A stretch of 64,000 bases of DNA from NCBI GenBank assembly GCA_008921705.1, contig VFFE01007571.1:24206-88205 (forward strand). Reading direction: 5' to 3'. How positions within the stretch are numbered: position 1 is the stretch's first letter; every line of letters starts with the position of its first letter. Shown here one piece after another: positions 12,321-23,200 of this stretch. The translations under genes and the position numbers were made by a program. The notes under the pieces were generated by a model. The model ran no database searches, had not been told where the DNA came from, and saw nothing but the letters and a program-made list of their open reading frames with translations. Source of the DNA: Burhinus oedicnemus. Taxonomy: Eukaryota > Chordata > Aves > Charadriiformes > Burhinidae.

Positions 12321-12664
12321 GGCTGACATGAAGTTGGTCAGATTAACATGCTTCTCAGAGCTACTTCATATCTGCATGCGTAGCTACTGTTCTGGGAGCT
12401 AAATATTTTTCATATCCAAAATTTATTACTCTTGCTTTGGAAGTTATTTTTCCCTGTGCCTCTTTAGAGTGCAGAATGGCACAGGTGAACCTGAGAGATT
12501 TTATCAAACTCATTACTGCAGAACTTGCACATAGCGTTCTGAGACGAGAATATATCTAAGTATACTAATTCTGTCCTTTTGATATTGTGTAATCTTGTGC
12601 TTTTAAAACAAACCCTTGGCACATGTGCATGCCCAACCAAATTCAGCCATGGGAGTGCCAGGCC

Positions 12665-12780
12665 TTCTCCAGTGACTTCAGTAGGTTATAATTAGCATTC
12701 TACTGCTATATACTCTTTTCCAAACTCTGATTCAGGAAAACCCTTGTGTAATTATGAGCATCTGTTGAAGTCTGTGGTAC
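12665..12780. repeat. Possible ancient amniote interspersed repeat
   Basis: Phrases such as 'cagtgacttcagtaggtta' and 'gattcaggaaaacccttgtg' resemble a foldback repeat family common in birds and reptiles (remembered core: gattcagcaaagcacttaa, with 'gaagtcaatgggac'). The copy is degenerate. The resemblance is from memory only. Confidence 0.3.
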
Positions 12781-13468
12781 AACCCCACAACATCTTCTCC
12801 ATATGCAGGAGGGTGGGGAATATTTCTTTTTTTTTACTAAAGTAATTTTTTGGAGCAGGAAAAAAAAGAAAGGATTTTGGCCCATTTCTAGAAGAGAAAA
12901 ATGGGAATAGATTGGGTATGGTGATTTCTTGGGTCAAGTAAGCAATAAATGCATGCGAAGAAGTAGCTGAAAGGACTCATGGGAAGTTTGTGGATTATAC
13001 TTGCCTTCAATTAATTTTCATTTTATATTTAACTTTACATTAAGTACCCTCTGAATGTTTTGCTGAACTGGTGTTTCCATCAGATATTATTTCTCTCTCA
13101 ACACATTGCATTTAACGGAATTTTGAGACAAACCTCTCATAATTCCCCAGATTCCTCCAAACACTCTTCTTACGTGATTTGACTGATTTTGATTGCTTAT
13201 TGCTTCCTTTTCAGAGCAAACCCCACCTTCCTTTACTGATGGCCCGGAGAATGCTCCAGAGCCCTTTTCCCTGGCAGAAATAGAACTTAGAAAATAATGA
13301 GTGACAATTCTTCTCTCCCTGTAGCTGGTATTGAGTGGGGCAATGGGCTTCTCCATTCCTCCACTGGGAGATGCCTTTAACAGAAGTGCAGTCTCAATGG
13401 GGAGAATTTGGGGGTTATTTCCCTTGCTGCAGGGGAAATCCCCATGGTGGTGGAGACTTTCCTTGCAG

Positions 13469-13564
13469 AGAAGCCCCAACAGAAACTACCTGTTCCCCAT
13501 GGATGGGTTCAGGCAACAATTTTTTTTTCTTCCTTGTATCTTGCTCTGAACTGTCATCGTGATG
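13469..13564 (+). other. Candidate exon with strong splice signals
   Basis: The acceptor CCTTGCAG (13461-13468) precedes and the strong donor ATG|GTAAGTG follows at 13564/13565. One of three frames is open across all 96 nt (31 codons plus one base). The internal poly-T (13519-13527) makes a coding reading doubtful. It could equally be a non-coding-RNA exon or chance. No partner exon was identified. Confidence 0.15.
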
Positions 13565-16054
13565 GTAAGTGCTTTTTTCCTCTTTACTTATGAGGATGAG
13601 GCTGTGGTCTTTCTCTGAGGGGCCTAAGAAACATAGAGTTGGATTTGGGCAAGGCTGGGGGCTTGTCTGTGGTGGATGTTCCTTGCAGCTGAGCATAATA
13701 GTGCTCCATTCTCTACAGTCTAGGTCATGGATACAAGCAGCAAAATTTCAAACAAATAGAAAGGGCTACAAGCAAGTAATATGAAAAATAAAGCTTTAGA
13801 AGACAGTTTTCCACATGAAATTGGGCAATTTACTGTGTTTTATAATCTTTTAATTGATGTTTTCTCAAAGACATATCACAGACCTATGCCACAACCCCTA
13901 CAGCAATGGCATTTTCTTTCTGATTACATGGGGGCTTTGAGTCAGGCCCTAAATGCTTTGAACCTGTTCTTGCCTATCTTTAAAATCCAATGATGGATTG
14001 GTTGCCAAAATGAAGAACAAAACAACTGGGGCTTTCGGAGGTCTCTTTCCACCCTGAACTAACTGTCCAGAGGGGCTCAGCTCCTGCTGGTGCCTGCCCA
14101 TTGTGGTCATTGCATTCATTGCAATGTCCTCACCCTCATCATATTTCAGTGTGATTTCTCCATTGGTGAGTGCAGTTAAGCTTAATTTTGTAAATGCTTT
14201 TAGGATCTCAGAGCACTGTTGGACAGCCTTCAATGGTATGTATGTGACAGCATGAGCATCTGGAGGGTTTGTGTGCAGATAAAGCATCTGTGATGTTGGG
14301 AAATCACTGTAGTGTTTTTGCCAGACTGAAGTTGAAATGTCCATATCTAATTGAATGGCAGCTTTTGAATCACAAACTGGAACTTTCCATGCTACAAACA
14401 CACACATGGATCTTATGGCAGAAAGAACAGTTTCCAAATCAATGCAAGGAAATTACGCAGCTAACTCCCTAGCACAATTAGAGAGTACTAAAGGCATGTG
14501 AAAACAAAAGTCATTTTTAAAGCTAACAAAATAATCACAGGTTGAGGTTTTCCACAGTTTTATAAAATGAAGCCAAGGATCATTTCAGTGCCAGATAAAA
14601 GTTTCAGTCCATAGAGCAGCTGCTACTTTGCACAAAACAAATCAGCCAGTGAAGTTTTACAGGACATGGGTATGCTAGACTCAACATGCTTAACAAAGAG
14701 GCCCTACTAAAGAAAAAAAACCATTTTGTTACCTAAAGAACTTGTGTGTTTACATGCTTTAGAGAAGATGATTTAAAGGTTGATTGTCTTCCTGGTTATG
14801 CTGCAAGTTCAATGCTCGGAGAGACAATCTGATGGGAGAGACTGCATGTCAGCTGATGGATGAAGCTGATGTAATTAAATTCAGGTCATCATAACGTAAA
14901 AAGAGTTTCATTGAGATAAATAGTGTCTGCATACCTCAGCCTTGCTGATTGTTGATTATACACTCCCTAAAGTGCTAATCCCAGCTTTTATTCTATCTGG
15001 AGCTGTGTGGAGTGACTGAAAAGTCAATCATACTTAAAAATTGGACATTCTTTGTGAATTAGCAATGGTTGGCCCATAAATCATCCATAGGAGCTTTCTG
15101 CAAAGTTCCTGGCCCTTTTGAGCTTCTGTCCACAAAATACTTAAGTTTGAACCTGTTTGGTAGAAATGAGGTATGTGGGGAAGAATTGCAGAGGCTGTGG
15201 TTAAAATATGAGTCTACCTTAACTTTAATGTTTGCAGCACTCCTGCATTTTGGGTGGGAAAAGTGGGGAACTCCAAGGTCTATCTAACTGTTGTGAGTGC
15301 TAAACAACAATTGGGGCTCGTTCTCAAACTCCTCATTGCTTTTGGGTTGGTCAGTCTGGCAATGGGGAATTCTCAACACGCCAAGGGAAATGAAGCTGGA
15401 GAGGGGGAGAAACTCCACTCTCTTGTTGCTTATTTAGCTCCAGCCCCACAGGGACCCTGTCCGGTTCTTGCAAGTTCAAGGGCCCAGTGATGAGAGAGCC
15501 TGGGTGAGGGCCAGCATCGTCCGAGAATCAGCATGGGCTCCCTAGCATCCCATCCCTTCTCCTGGGCTCAGCATATCTTGGCACGGGGAGCAATCTGGCC
15601 CCCTCCTCAGAAAGCTCATGTCACTTCTTCCATGTCCTGGGTTGGCTGAGTCCCTCCCGAGTGAGCAGGCGGGTCGGCTTTGCACAGCACGAGCCATTTT
15701 CGCTTGGTTTCTCAGAGAGAGACTGTGTTTCAGCTGAATTCAAAGCAGCTGGATAGTCAGGAAAAAACATTTCTTCTTGTCCCTTGTGTCTGTCTAGCTC
15801 TGGCAGTCAGTGTTTTAGCACATTATTATCTTTTAATTCCTGTAGTTGTTGAGCATTGTCCAATTCATAAAATGCAGGCCTGCTTGGATCTGGGGTAGGT
15901 ATGGTGAAAACATGAAGAAAGACAGCAGAGGGGAAAGGTTCTCGTTTTTGCTAAACTGTAGGTAGTTATTTAGGTTTGGAATAAAGGTTTCGGTTGATTC
16001 TTTTGTTATCGAAGTGTCGCGGACAAAAAAGCAGTCTTGAGTTGGGGAATTTCA

Positions 16055-16742
16055 CAGAATTTATTGCAATTAATGTAAACTTTTTATTCTTGATTCCAGT
16101 ATTGAGAAATAAAGAAGACAAACACTTAGGGAAAATACCACTTCCCTCTGTGAGAGCCCTCCCCAGTCCCCTCACTGCACTTTGTCCCTTTGGTGAGGCA
16201 ATGGGCATCACAGGAGAAGGTGGTCAGTGTGCGGTTTTTCCTCTTCTTTCACTGCTTCTTGTTTCTTACTCAAATGCTCTGATGAGGTTCCTCCAAGGGC
16301 CACAGTCCCCTCAGAGGCGTACCTGTTCCAGAGACTCCTCACTCCTGCTCGAGCCTCTCCTAGTGCTTTGCCCCTGCTTTGCCCTGGATTTGGCTCCTCT
16401 TGTCCCTCCTTTTTCTCCAGCGTCTCCCCTGCCGCTGGTGCCTTTTTTGCTCCTGCGTGGGCACTTCTTCTTGTTCTGTGCCTGCTCTGGCATCCCTCCT
16501 TCTCTGGCACCTCTTCTTGTTTAGTGCTGACTGCCTTTCTTAAATATGTTTTTGCAGAGGCGCCATATGCTCCTCTCATTGGGTTGGTCTTGGTGCACAA
16601 GCGGGTCAGTGTTGTCCATTGTGGAGCCAGCTGGAAACGGCTGTGACCGGCACAGGGGCAGCCCCTCATCTCCTACACAGGTCGTCCCTGCAGCCCCTTC
16701 TCCTACCAAAAACTTGCCATTATGCCCAATATAGCGAGTCAT
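16055..16742 (-). other. Lysine/glutamate-rich open frame with downstream polyadenylation signals, unassigned
   Basis: On the minus strand a frame of 153 codons (16669-16208) is rich in K, E, A, G and R in its second half (for example EKKEGQEEP, KKQEAVKEEEK). Two AATAAA signals follow on the same strand (16088-16083 and 16065-16060), as expected after a last exon. A second overlapping frame (16742-16521) covers the upstream part, so an intact exon would need a splice or a frameshift. The plus strand is simply pyrimidine-rich here, which by itself can generate long charged frames on the other strand. I recognise no domain or family. It may be a terminal exon, a decayed copy or low-complexity chance. 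Confidence 0.22.
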
Positions 16743-18159
16743 TCCAATTATCTCTGTCTTTAATGTATATTACACTGACTTCTGTGAGCACATTCATTCT
16801 CTTCATTTCAAGTGCATCTGGCTGTGGTGCTCGGCACATTTCAGAGCTAAGCCCTGAGTGAAAATTACAATGATTGTAGCAATTCAGTCTAATAATTTAT
16901 CTTGCATGTACACATACCTATACACTTTATTTGCTGGCAAAGAGGCCTGGGAACTACCCATAAATAAGAGCAAATAAATTAGAATATGTAAAGCAGTTTA
17001 ACACAAATGTGAGTATTTTTGAGATTTGGGAAAACATGGCTAATTTTCAACACTAATTTTTTCACAATCCTCTAGTTTTTGCATCTGATCACGGATTTAA
17101 AAGGCAGTGAACATCACTGAGACAGTTCTAATTTAAACAACAACGAGAAATGTATCGTATGGGTATATGTGTTAATACACACATATAAAAGACCAGTTTA
17201 TAAGGTGAAACTCTGGGATATTTGATCAAATCAGGCTTCAATCTTTATGTTGAATGCAAGCCAAATTGTTAGGTCTATAGCTAAATAAATACCTAAACTA
17301 TTTCTGGGTGATGTGGTACCTGGGTGCCAGTCGTACATTCCGCAACCTTTGTGACCTGCTCTCATCGCCAGTTGCTGAAAGTCTGTTTACAAGTTCAAGC
17401 GATCCTGTCTGGTGTCCTCTTTTCTCCCTGCTGCTCGGATTATGGCACAGTCTGGGGCATGGTTGTACCTGACAAGGAAAAACAAGTTTGTGCAGACCTT
17501 AATTATGGCAAACAGCCATAAACGATATAAGTGCCCCACATGCTCTTTATTTTATAGCTATATATTTCACAGCTTTTATCTTTTATCGTCCAGAGGTAGG
17601 TATAAAAAGTTAGACCTGCAGGAGGGCATAAGCCACTACTAGGCACATTAGGTGATTTAAGTCCAGTATTTAAAGCCTCAGCCAGAAACTTATTGAAATG
17701 AGGCAGCATTACCACCATCACTGCTTCTTCACCGCACCACTCTGGTCCTGCATGTGGCACTGGTGTTCACCTCACTCTCCCTGCCTGTGTGGGCAGCCAG
17801 GGCACACCAGGCACCCCAAGCAGCCACCAAACCACTGTCCCCTTCCCTGGACATCACCCTTGAAACTACCGACTGGTAATGCCGTAACTCTTGAGCTACC
17901 TGACACTAGCTCACAGCATTATCTGTGCCACTTAAAAGTGGAGTTCAGTAGCTCCCCGAATTTCTGAATGCTATCACCTGAACAGTCTAAAACCCAAAAT
18001 CATTTACCTTAGAAACATAACATGCAGGAGTGTGTATATGTGTGGTTTTTTAAACTCCTATAGATTTCATTTCTGCTGTGGTGGAGGCAGTTGCATGCAA
18101 AGCTAGCGCAGCTCTATTGTCCCAAAATAGCCCTATCCGTGCTGTTACTTATTTTAGGA

Positions 18160-18420
18160 ACACATATGGCCTCTCTTTCTTTAGCATCTGAGCATCTCAC
18201 AGTCCCTGTGAGACTTCTTTGCTATTGTCTCCCATTTTACACATGGGGGACAGAGACACAGACATGGGGTGCCTTAAAATAGTGCAAGGCACTTTGCATT
18301 CCCAATGAGGAGTTCTGCAGAAAATACAAGTATCGCTCTCATGTCTCTGGTAGGATAAGGAATGGACCCTGGGCTTCCCGAGTCTGAACTTGCTGCTTAA
18401 CCGCTTGACCATGCTTTTTC
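18160..18420 (+). repeat. Ancient MIR/CORE-SINE-like repeat
   Basis: The order of landmarks matches the widespread amniote SINE core: 'agcatctgagcatctcac', then 'cccattttacacatgggggac', 'agagacacagacatgggg', and a tail with 'ccctgggcttcccgagtc' and 'taaccgcttgaccatgc'. These correspond to the consensus 'ccattttacagatggggaaactgaggcacagag' and 'aaccactggaccatgc'. The copy is heavily diverged with small insertions, so it is an old insertion. Family naming (MIR, CORE-SINE or CR1-L2/L3-derived tail) is from memory. Confidence 0.7.
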
Positions 18421-18785
18421 CATGACAAGCCAGACTTTCACCTTAAAGAAACATCACAGGCCACATTCTGATTAATTTTCACCATAACACATAGGAGCAA
18501 AACCAACTTTAACAGATGTATTGCAGGAAAAGCATCCTAGTTGCCCTGGTTACTTTCAGTTTAGAGAGTAATAGACCCTTCCTGACAAAGAAGTAATAGG
18601 CCAATAATTCCTGTTCCTTCCCTACCCCCCACACATTTGCAACTGAATACATATAAAAATTTTAACCCTAGTTGAAAAACCTCTGTCCCATCTTGGGCTT
18701 CCCATCTTCAGCCTTGCAGTGGAGCATCAGCTCCAAAAATCGTGTTCTACCTTGAGCAATCTGATTTGTGGAGCTGTAGTCCTAA

Positions 18786-18990
18786 TGAAGTACGAGACCG
18801 GCCAGAGTTTTTGACCTCCGCTTCCCCTTCCTTCGAGGTGCAAGGGGCCCCTGAGCTCTTGTACAACTCGCTGCCCCTGTGTCACGTTCATTTCCTAGCC
18901 GGACAGCTGCAGAGCGCTCAGCCGAGCGAGACCCGTTGGCGCGTGCATGCATTTTCCCATTAGCTTTCTATGAGAAAAGCGCAGCTTCGG
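18786..18990. promoter_or_regulatory. Isolated CpG-dense patch
   Basis: About 15 CpGs fall in roughly 205 bp at mid-50s GC percent, against near absence of CpG in neighbouring sequence. The observed count is close to that expected from base composition. Vertebrate DNA loses CpG by methylation, so such a patch suggests germline hypomethylation, as at a promoter or CpG-rich enhancer. No TATA box, clear exon or initiator is visible. It is bounded by SINE relics on both sides (18.2 and 19.3 kb). Confidence 0.45.
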
Positions 18991-19254
18991 TTGGCAAGTG
19001 CTGGCCAGAGGCCTGGTGCTCCAATTCCCTCCCTCTGTGCACGAGAGGCCTGGCCTGCAGCCACGTTCTCACATTCTCCAGGCAAGGGAGGACTACTGAC
19101 CTGGGAGAAAATGCTGGCAGCAGACCTGGCTTCCAATGCCTTTTCCATGAGAGAAGATCACTTGAGGCCAGGTCATTCCAATTCTATATTAAAAATAAGA
19201 TCTAGAAAGTACAGTTTTATTTATTTACAAATGGTCTAAAATAGAATCCTTTGG

Positions 19255-19440
19255 ATATGTGTAGCACTCCCATCTCTGGATCATAAAGCACTTTGTAAAG
19301 CATTGAATTAATTAAGCTTAAGAAACACTCAAGGGATACAGAAGTATTATTAACCATATTTTAAAGATGAAGAAATAGAGACAGAAAGAGGATAAGGGAC
19401 TGGTGTGAGAACGCAGGCTGGGTCGCTTGTAAACTCAGAA
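19255..19440 (+). repeat. Ancient MIR/CORE-SINE-like repeat (second copy)
   Basis: The copy reads 'cataaagcactttgtaaagcattgaattaatta', 'attattaaccatattttaaagatgaagaaatagagac' (abridged: acttt...attaatta...attttaaagatgaagaaa), then 'agagacagaaagaggataag'. This matches the family's 'aaagcactttacaaacattaatta' and 'attttacagatgaggaaactgaggcacagag' blocks in the right order. It has the same orientation as the copy about 1 kb upstream but starts further 5' in the consensus. Confidence 0.6.
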
Positions 19441-20027
19441 ATTAAACTTAAATTCAAGATTTTATATCCTTTTCTGCTTGCAACTAGAATTGGCTAGAAA
19501 AAGGTGGTTTTCATCTCTGAAAGCATGTGCCCCTTTCTACTGTAAATAAATACCAAACATTTTTAATCAGAACATTTTCTAGGCTGGATCATATGTACAA
19601 TTTTCTATAATAGTCCTCACAAACATCATTCAGTTCTTTGGTATCCATAAATCTGAAGCGCACGTTCTCGGCTAGGTGCTGAGAGGAGAGTTGGAGGTAC
19701 AGCTTCCTCTGGTTCTAAATAATAGGACCATGTTCCTGATAATAAAACCAAACCAGATAAAAGTTTATGTAGGTCCAGAAAATTCAATTAAGACCTGTCA
19801 GTGGTGAATATGAGAACAACGGATGCTTATTTTCTCTTATACCTTTGAATTTTAACTTGCTTACTTCCCAAGAGGTACCTTCTCCTAATGACTTTTCTTC
19901 TTTGCTCATGCTGGTTTTGAGAATTAAACTAAGCTCTTTTTGTCTTGCTTATCATTGCTCGCAGTAAAAATCCCCAGGGGTATATGAATTAAAACTAGAA
20001 AATAGAAGTAGATTTCCAGTCATCCAA

Positions 20028-20200
20028 ATAGTGAGGTTCTGGAAAAGTGTCCCAGGAAGAGTGGTGGTGGCAAACATTTAGCTCATTATTAGACTATGTT
20101 TGGTAATTTTATGAAAGAGATTTTGTGATGTAGTTTCTATGATAAAGGACCTCAAATTCAATGACCCACGAGATCTTTTCTACTCCAATGTTATTAACAG
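20028..20200 (+). repeat. Old CR1-like LINE 3' end
   Basis: The block contains 'gaggttctggaaaagtgtcc', 'aggaagagtggtggtgg' and, 100 bp on, 'aatgacccacgagatctttt', then 'ctactccaatgttatta'. In CR1 elements the 3' region carries the corresponding phrases about a short dividing run and '...gatgacccaygaggtccctt'. The terminal 8-bp repeats typical of CR1 are degraded to 'atgttatta'. The assignment is from remembered consensus features. Confidence 0.5.
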
Positions 20201-23200
20201 AAAATGTTATTCATAAAGAAGGACTCAGGGTAGAAGTTAGCTCATTTTGTCAGATCAGAGTTTTCTCAAGTGGGGTGGGGGTGCAGTGGTAAGCAGCTGC
20301 TCTTGTCTATAAAGTGGATAGATAGAGGCTACATCTAAACCATGGAATCCAAGGGTGAGTCCTAAATTCTGGCTCTGAATGAGCACCCTGGCAATGCCTT
20401 GACTACGTGTGGAGGGGAGATACGGAAGCTCACCTCCCTCCCTGAGCCCTTTGTGAGCCCTGGCTTCCATGGGCGATGGGGCAGGAATGCGTTCATGGTG
20501 CTCTCCAAGAGGTCCCTTGGGAGCAGCTGGGGAATGAATCACAGTGTGCACTTCAACCAGGAAGCTCCCTGGCCCTGCTGTTTTGGTGCATGAGGAATGA
20601 GAAAGTGCCATTTTTGCATAGTTTCTTTTCTGTACTGCTTTTATACTTGAAGTGTTCTCACTTTTTTGAAACCCATATAGAACAGCAGTCAGATTAGCAT
20701 CAGGGGGCCCTGAGCAATATATGCATTGGAGAAGTTAGGTTCAGTTTCCAAGAGCAAAATTTAAGATTAAAGAGAGCAGCATAAGGAACAATGATGTTTG
20801 AATTTTTAAATATTAATATTGCCTAAGAGATCTTTCTTTTCATTTTACTAATTAATTGATGTCCTGACACTAATGTATATAAGGAAATAAAACACATGTC
20901 AAAGTAAAGATTAGGAGATTATTACCTGTTTAAACATACAGTCCTGAAAGTATTAATTTCAGCTAAACACACTGCTCCTCTTCTCACCTTCATTAGCTTT
21001 GTTCGTTTGACTTAGCCTAATGTTAGAATGAAGTTAGTCCATGCAAATGACATCATTCTGTAATCTGACTTCTAATACTTTAAAATTAATTTCAATTAAC
21101 TGTTGGAAAAAAGCTTTTTAGTATCTTCTTTAACTGTGGAAGTATTTCATTCATGCTGAACTAAATATCTCAATTAGAAGAAAAAGTGTTGCCAAGTTAG
21201 TTGGATTGTGGGCTAGACCCAACCTGTAAAATATTAATTTGAATCCAGATTTTGCATGCTAGAAAGTGTCACGTTCCTGTCTCTCTTCATACAAACACTA
21301 TTAGTTTGGGGATCTTCAAGGGAAAAAATGCTACTCATTGTGAAAGGTATCAGAATCTGGCCCGAGTGGTCAGGCTTTGGAATTTGATCCAATGTGTTAG
21401 AAAAATAGGTACCATGCAAAATGCAGTGCTAGGCTAAATATGACAAAGGTTTGAGAGTTTTAGTGTAATGTTTGGGGTTTGAATCTAACCCTATGGGTCC
21501 ATTAGTAAATGGTTTTACTTTTCAGTTTCAGGACCATCTGTGTTGTGGTGAAGGGCAGGTGAAGGTAAAAAATGACCTGTATTAATCTAAAGTTCAAAGC
21601 CTGAAATCTGCAAGTAGGGGAGAGCAAAGATGTAGTTTTCTCCATGGTAACATGGATGTGTACGCACCTTTTCATCTGTGAAATAGAGAATGGCTTTAAA
21701 TGCTTTGGAGAATCCTCCCTACTTTGGGAACATTTGGGCTTTCGTTTTGGAACAGTGGGCACAGATCTGTTGATTGAACCATCTTCCACCATTTCTCATT
21801 GTTAACCCTTCATAACTTCAATTCATGTTGGGGGTGTAGAAGCATCTCCCTCTGAGTCACTCAACACTTTTTTCCCAGCTGGTAGCTTATGTAGCTGAAT
21901 CCTCCAAAAGTAAATATAATTCCTCTAGCTAGCTGACCTTTCCCTGAGCGAGATCACAGGAGGGACCATGCTGTTACTGTGCATCCTGAAGCTCAGTGAA
22001 ATATCCTTTTATCTTATGGTGAGGACACGATCATCAACACTTCATCTTATTTTGCAAATAATTCCACCTCTTACGAGCAACTTTCTCTGAAACGAGAGCA
22101 ATTGTAGATGTGCAACTTGGCAATTTGCACGATGAAAAGCAATAAAGACTTATTGCTAAATTTGGATGCAAGGTTTGTGTTATATATACTGTATAGTGAA
22201 ACAAACATACATTTCTTTAAGTGCTCTGTTTTCTTTTGTTCTGTAAGGTCTTGAGCCACAGTACTACATGCTAAAGAAACCCAACAGTTTGTGTGCAAGA
22301 TGTGTTTGCTATAAGGTTTTTTATACTGGGTAAATGTTGTGGTGCTTTTGCAGATACTTTTAGTTATTTCATTTTTCTGTAAACCAAGGCATCTGTAAAT
22401 ATAGCAGCTCACCTACATTGGCCAGATTGGCAAGAGCAAGACAATCTTCTATTCAGGGTATCTGATGGCGTTTTTGCTCAAATACCCCTGCAGTCTGCTG
22501 GAATGTAAGCTTGGCTGGTATTCACGTTCATTCCCAGCAGAGGAGATGCTACTGCAAGAGCTTTGTTTCTAGCAGCATTAGTTGGCAATGCTGCCTTGTA
22601 GTCTCTTCCCTGAGACCCAGGCTCCCTTCCATTACGTCCCACCAAGCACCTTCTTGAAACTCCTGGTTGTGTTACTGTTGATTCCTTATTCTGAATGAGA
22701 CCAAGTGAAGCCACTGGCCGAGAGGAAGGTTGTGTTCCTCGAGTCAGGGGTCCTGAGACTAAACATCCCAGCAGCGCTGTCGGCTGATGACAAGAGGCCT
22801 GGCATGGATACTGCCTTGGATTATTCCTCGTTTATGCCAAATCTGTTCCAAGAGATGGCTGGCTCCCCCACCACACTCTGGGAGCCAGCCACTTCTTGAA
22901 GAATCATTTCAATAAAGCCACCATCATCTCTTTCGAGGGGAATATTCCAGCTCATTGGCTTTTTGATTTGAGAATTCAGCTGTTACTGCTGGATTCTCTG
23001 CCTTCAGAGAGCTATGGGAGAGGGGCTGATACATCACGTGTAGAGACAAAAAGGGGACATTCATATTCTTCAGCTGTAAGTCTTTTAATAAACCACCATC
23101 ACGTGCTTTCATATTACTTTGCCGGTTTTGTCCTATTTTCTGCTTCTTATGTATGTAGCTAAATGCCAAAGCCACAGAAAAAATAGTTCGCTTATATCAA

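Larger units (their letters stand above)
12781..18159. other. Non-coding stretch
   Basis: Apart from the two weak candidates at 13469-13564 and 16055-16742 and a small palindrome (TATATGTGT...ACACATATA, 17164-17187), I see no supported feature. A 162-codon minus frame (14437-13949) has no recognisable domain. Confidence 0.45.

Noticed and set aside
17385..17405. tRNA-like B box (gttcaagcgatcc)
   Set aside because: No A box at the right distance upstream and no cloverleaf can be drawn.
21640..21710. Possible MIR fragment, minus orientation
   Set aside because: Only a short phrase (ttttcatctgtgaaatagaga) matches; the rest does not follow the SINE order.
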